From positions 361,757 through 425,756 of the forward strand of contig NZ_LJAL01000004.1 in NCBI RefSeq assembly GCF_001419985.1: a DNA stretch of 64,000 nt. The letters are read 5' to 3'. The first letter of the stretch is position 1. The number at the start of each line of letters is the position of its first letter. This document shows, piece by piece, positions 57,954 to 64,000 of this stretch. The translations under genes were made by a program, and so were the position numbers. The notes under the pieces are model-generated. The model worked only from the letters and a program-made list of their open reading frames with translations. It was not told where the DNA came from and did no database searches. The stretch is from Loktanella sp. 5RATIMAR09. GTDB taxonomy: Bacteria > Pseudomonadota > Alphaproteobacteria > Rhodobacterales > Rhodobacteraceae.

Positions 57954-60158
57954 ATGTCTCGGTTGACGGACCTGATCACTCAGGCGAAGGCCAAGGATGC
58001 GGACCTGGGGCGGGAGTTGGAGCGGGAGTTCAAGGCGCTGGCCGGTCGCCGGTCATTCGGGCTGAACTTTGAACGGCACACGCCCGAGACGGTCGAACTG
58101 CCCGGCAGGCCCATCCGCAAGGGTGACAAGGTGCGGGTGCTTCCGCCCCGTGGCAGCACGGAGAAGGGCGACAAGCGGCTGTGGAAGGTGGTGCGCACCA
58201 CCAAAGTCGATGTGCAGCGGGTGGCGGACCTGGCCCTGATCGGAACCGATGAGTCGGAGACGCAGACTGTTCCGGTGGGAGACCTGATCGTGGTGGCCGA
58301 GTTTCGGGACTACATCTACCCCGGCTTGGTAAGCACTGGAAAAGTCGAACGGGGCGGGGACAAGCCATTCCATACCGTGATCAACGGAGAGAACTTCCAC
58401 GCATTGGAAGCGCTGACCTTCACCCATCGGGGGAAAGTGGACGTGATCTATATTGACCCGCCCTACAACAGCGGAGCGAAGGATTGGAAATACAATAACG
58501 ATTACGTTGAGAAGGACGACTTATATCGGCATTCGAAATGGCTTGCGTTTATTGAGCGGAGGTTGCTGGTAGCCCGGCAGCTATTGAACCCAAAAAACTC
58601 AGCGCTTGTCGCAACTATTGATGAAAAAGAATACCTTCGGTTCGGTTTACTTCTTGAGCAAGTCTTCCCCGAAGCCAAGATGCAAATGATCTCCAGTTTG
58701 ATCAACTCTAAGGGAACTGGGCGCATGAATGAGTTCCGGCGCGTCGATGAATATGTGTTCTTTCTTTGGTTCGGAGACGCAAAGCTCGGAAAGCTCCCAA
58801 GTTACGGGAAGCAAGACGATGAGGGCAAAGAGGATGACGAAGAGCGTGAGATTGTGCCGCCAGTCGATGGAGAAGATGAGGCTGGCGAACCGACGTCAGG
58901 TATTGGCCTAGATTGGCAGACATTTAGACGCCGCGACTTAGCATCCAAACGCGGCACAAAGAAAGGCGGGCCACGCCAATTCTATCCAGTCTATGTGAAT
59001 GTCGCTTCGGGACAAATAGAAGAAATTGGTGAACCGCTACCGCATGGTACCCCGCGTGATCAGGCTCCGGAAAGAGAAGGCTGTATAGCGGTCTTTCCAA
59101 TCCGCAAAGACGGCACAGAGATGAACTGGTCTGCCATCGCACCAACCTTCAAGGAGCGTTGGAAAGACGGATACGCTAGAGCGGGTAAAGCGACGCCTGA
59201 AGAACCGCAGAAATACATTATACAGTATCTTAAAGGGGGTTCCATAAAAGACATTGAGGAGGGTCGGGCGGTAGTCCTCGGAAAGGCGGAGGATGGATCA
59301 GTGATAGCTGAGTATCCGGAAGAGAAAGCGAAGACCCCGACAACACAGTGGGCGCTCAGGTCTCACAATGCGGAGCATTACGGTACAGAAGTCATCAACT
59401 CACTTATACCAGGTAGGACATTTCCGTTTCCGAAGTCTCTTTATGCTGTCGAAGATGCGTTGCGGCTATTCATGGAAGAGAACAGCACTGCGGTCATTGT
59501 TGATTTTTTTGCTGGGTCTGGGACAACCGCGCACGCCGTCATGCGTCTCAATCGCCAAGATGGGCAAAAAAGACAATGTATTTCTATTACCAACAATGAA
59601 GTCGAAGCGGACAAGCAAATCTCGTTCGGGAAGGGCGCACTTCGCCCAGGTGATCCCGATTGGGAGAAATGGGGCATTTGCGACTACATCACCAAGCCGC
59701 GTATCAAAGCCGCGATCACAGGCAAGACGCCGGAAGGCAAGCCGATCAAGGGCGACTACAAGTTCACCGACGAATTCCCGATGGCCGATGGATTTGAGGA
59801 AAACGCCGAATTCTTCACTCTCACCTATGAAACCCCTGTCTCGATCAGCCACAACCGCGCCTTCGCCCGCATTGCCCCGCTTCTTTGGATGCGCGCGGGC
59901 AGCGAGGGGCGGCGCATTGACGCCTTGCCAGAAACCGGATGGGGCGTTGCGGACACCTACGGCCTGCTGACCGATCTAGACACCGCAGCGCCCTTCACAG
60001 AGGCCGTGGAAGCTGCAGGGGCCATTCGTGTCGCGTATATCGTCACCGACGATGACCGGCGCTTCCAGTCCGTCGCCCAGCGCCTGCCGGATGGGGTAGA
60101 GGCAGTGCGGCTGTATGAATCCTATTTGACCAACTTCCGCTTTGCGATGGGGCGCTGA
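57954..60158 (+). CDS. type III-like DNA methyltransferase (Mod), N6-adenine, beta class
   Basis: 734 aa. Motif IV DVIYIDPPYNSG (about residues 164-175) precedes motif I VDFFAGSGTTAHAV (about 515-528), the beta-class order, with the target recognition region between them. The N-terminus (1-60) is helical, and a KGDKVRVLPPRG segment follows. It methylates adenine in a sequence it recognises itself. The central part (about 58480-59640) has clearly lower GC than both flanks, suggesting replacement of the recognition domain by recombination. The stop is 3 bases from the helicase-nuclease gene. Confidence 0.92.
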   Translation: MSRLTDLITQAKAKDADLGRELEREFKALAGRRSFGLNFERHTPETVELPGRPIRKGDKVRVLPPRGSTEKGDKRLWKVVRTTKVDVQRVADLALIGTDESETQTVPVGDLIVVAEFRDYIYPGLVSTGKVERGGDKPFHTVINGENFHALEALTFTHRGKVDVIYIDPPYNSGAKDWKYNNDYVEKDDLYRHSKWLAFIERRLLVARQLLNPKNSALVATIDEKEYLRFGLLLEQVFPEAKMQMISSLINSKGTGRMNEFRRVDEYVFFLWFGDAKLGKLPSYGKQDDEGKEDDEEREIVPPVDGEDEAGEPTSGIGLDWQTFRRRDLASKRGTKKGGPRQFYPVYVNVASGQIEEIGEPLPHGTPRDQAPEREGCIAVFPIRKDGTEMNWSAIAPTFKERWKDGYARAGKATPEEPQKYIIQYLKGGSIKDIEEGRAVVLGKAEDGSVIAEYPEEKAKTPTTQWALRSHNAEHYGTEVINSLIPGRTFPFPKSLYAVEDALRLFMEENSTAVIVDFFAGSGTTAHAVMRLNRQDGQKRQCISITNNEVEADKQISFGKGALRPGDPDWEKWGICDYITKPRIKAAITGKTPEGKPIKGDYKFTDEFPMADGFEENAEFFTLTYETPVSISHNRAFARIAPLLWMRAGSEGRRIDALPETGWGVADTYGLLTDLDTAAPFTEAVEAAGAIRVAYIVTDDDRRFQSVAQRLPDGVEAVRLYESYLTNFRFAMGR

Positions 60159-60161
60159 GAC

Positions 60162-62753
60162 ATGAAATTCACGCTCAAGGACTATCAAGAAGAAGCCGTA
60201 TCTGGCGTCCTGGACAAATTGAAGAAGGGCCGCAAACGCTGGCATGAGGACAAGGAACTCAGCGCCTTTTCCCTGACCGCCACAACGGGCGCAGGTAAGA
60301 CGGTCATGGCGGCTGCGGTGTTCGAGGCGCTGTTCTTTGGTTCGGACGATCACGATTTTGAACCAGACCCCGGCGCGGTGGTGATCTGGTTTTCCGATGA
60401 CCCGTCCCTGAACGAGCAATCCAAGTATCGCCTCATGGAAGCAGCGGACAAGCTGACAGTTTCCGATCTGATCACGGTTGAGAATACCTTCTCTCGCGAA
60501 GCATTTGAACCTGGCAAGATTTACTTTCTCAACACTCAGAAGCTGGGCAAGTCGAGCCTGCTTGTCCGTGGGCATGACGCCGAAGACAATGGGGTGGAGG
60601 TGGCTAACGGGCTGCCCTTGATGCCCGATGCGCGTTCACACACGATCTGGGACACGATCCGCAACACCATCGAAGACCCGGACATGACCCTCTATCTGGT
60701 GCTGGACGAAGCGCATCGGGGGATGAAAGAGCCGGTAAAGGGGACCAAGACAATCGTAACGCAGTTGATCAACGGTCAGGGCGGGGTGCCAGGTGTGCCG
60801 GTGGTCTGGGGTATCTCAGCCACAGTGCAGCGTTTCGATGATGCGGTGAAGTCGATGCAGGACCGGACGGCGCTGCCCAATGTGGTGGTGAATTCCAAGC
60901 TGGTGCAGGATTCCGGTCTGTTGAAGGACACCATCAATCTGGACGTGCCGGATGAGGTGGGTGACTTCGCCACGGTGCTGCTGCGGCGCGGAACGCAGAA
61001 GCTGCGTGACATTACAAAGGCTTGGAATGCCTATGCCGCCGAACAGGGCGAAAGTGGCAAGGTGACGCCGCTTATGGTATTGCAGGTACCCAACACGCCG
61101 AACAAGGATGATGTTGGGACATGGCTGCAAACGATCTTTGACACATGGCCCGAGTTGCCAGCCGATAGCGTCTGCAACGTGTTTGGCGAGAAGAAGACCG
61201 AGAACTTCGGCGGGCATTCCGTTCCCTACATCGCGCCCGAGCGGGTACAGGAATCCGACCATGTGCGCATCCTGCTGGCGAAGGAAGCAATCAGCACCGG
61301 CTGGGATTGTCCCCGCGCCGAGGTGATGGTGTCGTTCCGGGCGGCAAGCGATCAGACGCATATCACGCAGATGCTGGGCCGTATGGTGCGGACGCCGCTT
61401 GCGCGACGCATACCCGGCAATGAGCGGCTGAACGCTGTCGATTGTCTGTTGCCGAACTTCAATCAGGCGACGGTGAAGACGGTTGTCCAATCCCTGATGA
61501 GCGGCGGCGATCTCGGCGACACGTTGCCCGGACGTCGGGTGCTGATCAATCCCAAGGAAATGTCGCCAAATCCGGCGGTCCCGCAAGAGGTGTGGGAAAA
61601 GCTGTTGTCGCTGCCGTCTAAGACCCAACCCAAAAAACAGGCTCGGCCCATCAAAAGGCTGACAGGGCTGGCGCACGAGTTGGCGGCAGATGCGATCCTG
61701 GCCGATGCGGGAAAGATGGCCCACGGACATTTGCATGCTTTGCTGGATATGGCCCAGGTCGACTATGCCGAGGCCATTGAGAAGGCACGACAGGCGGTCC
61801 TCACAGTTGAGGGCAAGACAGGCAGCACGGCAGTTGGCAGCACCGAGATGACCTTTGACGACTTCGTTGAAGATGCCGATCTAGCAGTGATTGAAGACGC
61901 ATACAAACGGGCCGCCCGCATGATTTCACCCGATGTGGCCAAGACCTACAGCGAATACTTGGCCGAGAAAAATGGGGACGGCGAAGATGAGGAAGAAGCC
62001 CTTGTCGAAGCCCATACAGATGTGGCTGCATTCGGCTTGATCCCGGCCATTAAGGATGATCTGGAAGCCGCAGCGGAAGCCCTTGCAAACGAATGGCTAA
62101 CCGCTCACGAGGTCGCAATTAAAGCCCTGAGCGACAAGCGGCAGGACGTCTACCGCGAGCTGCGGGAACTGAGCGCCAACCCTCTTGATGTGTCGTTGGC
62201 TATGCCGCGAAACAGTTTGCAGCCAACCGTTGAGGTCAAGGAAGACGGAACCGAACAGGCATTGCCGCTCCACGATCACCACTTGCTTTGTGGCGAGAAC
62301 GGCAAGTTCCCAGCTGCCTTCAATTCATGGGAACGTGAAGTGCTGACCAAAGAATCCCACCGCGAGGGATTCCTTGCATGGTATCGCAATCCGTCATCCG
62401 CCAGCCCGGAATCGCTGGGCATTACTTACCCGGATGACGCACATGAAAGCATCATGCGGCCCGACTTCATCTTCTTCTCAACTGGTGATGACGGAGCCGT
62501 TCAGGCAAACATCATTGATCCTCACGGGCAATTCCTGGCTGACTCATTGCCTAAACTGGTAGGTTTGGCCAACTACGCTGAGAGCCATGCAGATCATTTT
62601 GGCCGCATTGAAGCGGTTGCGGAGGTGAATAATAACTTCCGCGTTCTCGACCTGAAGAACGCAGAAGTGCGAGAAGCCATTCGTCTCGGGCCTAGCGCGA
62701 AGTCCTTGTTTGAAGGTAAGGCAGCTAAGCCCTATCCAAATTCAGTGGTGTAG
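60162..62753 (+). CDS. type III-like restriction subunit (Res), DEAD/DEAH helicase with nuclease-like C-terminus
   Basis: 863 aa. Superfamily 2 helicase: Walker A TTGAGKTVMAAAV (about 42-54), DEAH box LVLDEAHRGM (about 180), ISATVQRF (motif III), EAISTGWDCPRAEVMVSF and QMLGRMVRTP (motifs V-VI). The C-terminus has MRPDFIFFSTGDDGAVQANIIDPHGQ. A PD-(D/E)xK site would need Lys after the second acidic residue; here it reads DPH, so the nuclease site is unusual or lost. Partner of Mod; one operon with a 3-base gap. A convergent small frame overlaps its last 12 bases. Confidence 0.9.
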   Translation: MKFTLKDYQEEAVSGVLDKLKKGRKRWHEDKELSAFSLTATTGAGKTVMAAAVFEALFFGSDDHDFEPDPGAVVIWFSDDPSLNEQSKYRLMEAADKLTVSDLITVENTFSREAFEPGKIYFLNTQKLGKSSLLVRGHDAEDNGVEVANGLPLMPDARSHTIWDTIRNTIEDPDMTLYLVLDEAHRGMKEPVKGTKTIVTQLINGQGGVPGVPVVWGISATVQRFDDAVKSMQDRTALPNVVVNSKLVQDSGLLKDTINLDVPDEVGDFATVLLRRGTQKLRDITKAWNAYAAEQGESGKVTPLMVLQVPNTPNKDDVGTWLQTIFDTWPELPADSVCNVFGEKKTENFGGHSVPYIAPERVQESDHVRILLAKEAISTGWDCPRAEVMVSFRAASDQTHITQMLGRMVRTPLARRIPGNERLNAVDCLLPNFNQATVKTVVQSLMSGGDLGDTLPGRRVLINPKEMSPNPAVPQEVWEKLLSLPSKTQPKKQARPIKRLTGLAHELAADAILADAGKMAHGHLHALLDMAQVDYAEAIEKARQAVLTVEGKTGSTAVGSTEMTFDDFVEDADLAVIEDAYKRAARMISPDVAKTYSEYLAEKNGDGEDEEEALVEAHTDVAAFGLIPAIKDDLEAAAEALANEWLTAHEVAIKALSDKRQDVYRELRELSANPLDVSLAMPRNSLQPTVEVKEDGTEQALPLHDHHLLCGENGKFPAAFNSWEREVLTKESHREGFLAWYRNPSSASPESLGITYPDDAHESIMRPDFIFFSTGDDGAVQANIIDPHGQFLADSLPKLVGLANYAESHADHFGRIEAVAEVNNNFRVLDLKNAEVREAIRLGPSAKSLFEGKAAKPYPNSVV

Positions 62754-62963
62754 CCGTCCAAGAGTGCATTCCCCCCTTCCAAAAGGCTTTTGGACGGGCT
62801 GAAGCATGGAAGAGAATGATTCGCGTGTCTCTTTGACGAGATCGAGCGGGTTAGCGCGGTATCGGAGCGCAGCCGCAGCAAAGTCAGTTATTAGCCATTG
62901 TAAATCCCTGACACATTTTTTCGGGCAGGTATCTATACCGTCTCTTCTGCACGTTTCCCCCAT
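62742..62963 (-). CDS. small unknown protein convergent with res
   Basis: 73 aa starting ATGGGGGAA with a good AAGGTGAAGGGG upstream on the minus strand. KKCVRDLQWLITDFAAAALR and PLDLVKETRESFSSML look like two amphipathic helices. A related 22-codon frame lies antisense at 56945-57013. The end overlaps the res stop by 12 bases. No family named with confidence. A hairpin CCGTCCAA/TTGGACGG (62754-62797) lies within it and may end res transcription. Confidence 0.5.
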   Translation of the reverse strand: MGETCRRDGIDTCPKKCVRDLQWLITDFAAAALRYRANPLDLVKETRESFSSMLQPVQKPFGRGECTLGRLHH

Positions 62964-63040
62964 ACCCCTTCACCTTATCTCGTTTGGTGCTTGTTACATG
63001 CAGGCTTTCAAGCATGCAGTGGTGAGGTACGGTCCCCCAA

Positions 63041-63161
63041 TGTCTCACAGGGCATGGTCATACGGGATGTCTCGACAATCATTCGCAAGTGTCTCACATA
63101 ATACCCATTGACACTTTTGAGACATTCGCCCTAGACAGTCTAAGATGTCATTGAGACACTT
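63041..63161. repeat. cluster of TGTCTCA/TGAGACA repeats before the serine recombinase
   Basis: Heptamers TGTCTCA at 63041-63047 and 63090-63096, TGTCTCGACA at 63068-63077, and TGAGACA at 63118-63124 and 63152-63158. Two of them extend to a perfect 10-bp inverted repeat, AAGTGTCTCA (63087-63096) and TGAGACACTT (63152-63161). The layout resembles a resolvase res region or an operator for the recombinase, which starts 12 bases later. Confidence 0.6.
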
Positions 63162-63172
63162 ATAGGGATTGA

Positions 63173-63799
63173 ATGATGATTGTTGGATACGCTCGCACCT
63201 CGACACTGGACCAGACCGCAGGCCTTGAAGCCCAGCAACGGGACCTGACCCAAGCTGGCTGTGAGAAGGTCTTTGTTGAGCAGGTTTCATCAGTGGATGT
63301 GAAGGCCCGAGAGAAGCTCGCTGAGGCCCTTGAGTTCATCCGTGACAGTGACACCATCGTGGTCACCAAGTTGGACCGTATGGCCCGCTCAGTGGCTCAC
63401 CTGCTGGAGATACTTGAGGCCATAGAGGCCAAGGGCGCATCCCTTCGCATTCTCGATATGGCGATTGATACCAGCACTCCCAATGGCCGCCTGATGTTGA
63501 ACATCCTTGGCAGCGTTGCGCAGTTCGAGCGTGAGATCATGCTTGAGAGGCAGCGAGAGGGCATTGCTAAGGCCAAGGCTGAGGGCAAGTACAAGGGCAG
63601 GAGCCCAACAGCCCGCGCAAAGACTGATCAGGTTCTGACGCTCAAGGCAGAGGGCATTGGACCAGCAGAGATCGCCCGGCGTCTCAGAATTGGTAGGGCA
63701 AGCGTCTATCGCATCCTTAAAGAGCAAAAATCTGGTGGGCGCGAAGCGCCAGAAACAGACCCTCTGGCTATGGTCGCTACACCAACTGCTTCAGGCTAG
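63173..63799 (+). CDS. serine recombinase (resolvase/invertase family)
   Basis: 208 aa. The N-terminal catalytic domain begins MMIVGYARTSTLDQ with the nucleophile S10; VTKLDRMARSVAHLLEI carries the conserved Arg residues, and GRLMLNILGSVAQFEREIMLERQREGI is the long E helix. A Hin-like helix-turn-helix follows (GIGPAEIARRLRIGRASVYRIL). AGGGA lies four bases before the ATG. It is a small Tn3/Pin-type enzyme that resolves or inverts DNA at paired sites; the repeats just upstream are the likely target. Two adjacent ATG codons leave the start ambiguous by one residue. Confidence 0.93.
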   Translation: MMIVGYARTSTLDQTAGLEAQQRDLTQAGCEKVFVEQVSSVDVKAREKLAEALEFIRDSDTIVVTKLDRMARSVAHLLEILEAIEAKGASLRILDMAIDTSTPNGRLMLNILGSVAQFEREIMLERQREGIAKAKAEGKYKGRSPTARAKTDQVLTLKAEGIGPAEIARRLRIGRASVYRILKEQKSGGREAPETDPLAMVATPTASG

Positions 63800-64000
63800 C
63801 AGATAAACCGTTCCTCAGGCTAAACTGACCCGAAGTTGCCTTAAGCCCGTATCTGCATTGGCTATTTGCTTTGTCTGACTGCGTGTCTTATGGCACTAGT
63901 CAGCAGCTTCTAATCGGTTTAGTCCGACTACCGATGGATGGTCTTGCTTGTGGGTGCATCTATTTGCTTTGGTTTAACCCGAATTATAGGCAAGTCTGCT
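63800..64000. other. no recognised feature at the right edge
   Basis: The last 201 bases hold no convincing gene, tRNA fragment or attachment-site copy. The island continues beyond. Confidence 0.5.

Noticed and set aside
62806..63111. 101-codon plus-strand frame between res and the serine recombinase
   Set aside because: Poor start context, runs through the repeat array and is opposite the better-supported 73-aa frame.

Overview
The window looks like chromosome of a marine Roseobacter-group alphaproteobacterium (Rhodobacteraceae). This rests on gene order (yraN-rsmI, lpoA-like/glnD/murJ, sdhCDAB, mdh, sucCD-sucAB-lpd), an ethylmalonyl-CoA pathway gene set, an HvrA/H-NS-like protein, a FYDLN-acid protein and fairly GC-rich codon use. 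I cannot name the genus with confidence.

Layout. 1-13.2 kb: housekeeping genes (partial yraN, rsmI, LpoA-like lipoprotein, glnD, murJ, a rhomboid-fold protein without catalytic residues, trpS, periplasmic glutathione peroxidase, VOC protein, branched-chain aminotransferase, UspA, nfuA, tsaB, rimI). 13.3-19.3 kb: a BMP-type nucleoside ABC importer operon with an unknown 139-aa protein between its permeases and a purine nucleoside phosphorylase at its end. 19.4-23.6 kb: TauE/SafE permease with a TIGR02186 partner, an SDR, a RecD-like helicase and a small unknown. 23.7-28.6 kb: crotonyl-CoA carboxylase/reductase (ccr), a PlsB-like acyltransferase and ethylmalonyl-CoA mutase (ecm). 28.7-29.9 kb: H-NS-like protein and deoD. 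30.1-34.1 kb: sdhCDAB with two small lipoprotein genes between sdhA and sdhB. 34.3-37 kb: mesaconyl-CoA hydratase, DUF1737, NnrU-like and a malyl-CoA lyase/thioesterase. 37.1-49.3 kb: a small secreted protein, a TauE-like permease, mdh, a glycosyltransferase, then sucC-sucD-sucA-sucB-MAPEG-MAPEG-lpd. 49.6-52.2 kb: a TerB-like membrane protein, a GntR/FCD regulator, a YgjP-like metallopeptidase and a FYDLN-acid protein. 52.3 kb to the right edge: a genomic island entering at tRNA-Ala(GGC). It carries a tyrosine integrase, an AlbA_2-domain protein diverging from a coiled-coil membrane protein, an unknown 157-aa protein, a type III-like restriction-modification pair and a serine recombinase with a dense cluster of repeats upstream. 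The right end of the island is outside the window.

Two regulatory patterns stand out. (1) The palindrome TGTGATCACA occurs as a pair with exactly 21-bp spacing upstream of sdhC and again upstream of sucC, and once just upstream of the GntR/FCD regulator gene. This points to an autoregulated TCA-cycle regulon. (2) The 13-bp palindrome GTAATTTAATTAC occurs upstream of ccr and of ecm and was not noticed elsewhere, suggesting a shared regulator of the ethylmalonyl-CoA pathway. Other notable items are repeat hairpins between TCA genes, a mosaic target-recognition region in the methyltransferase, and two related small antisense reading frames in the island.
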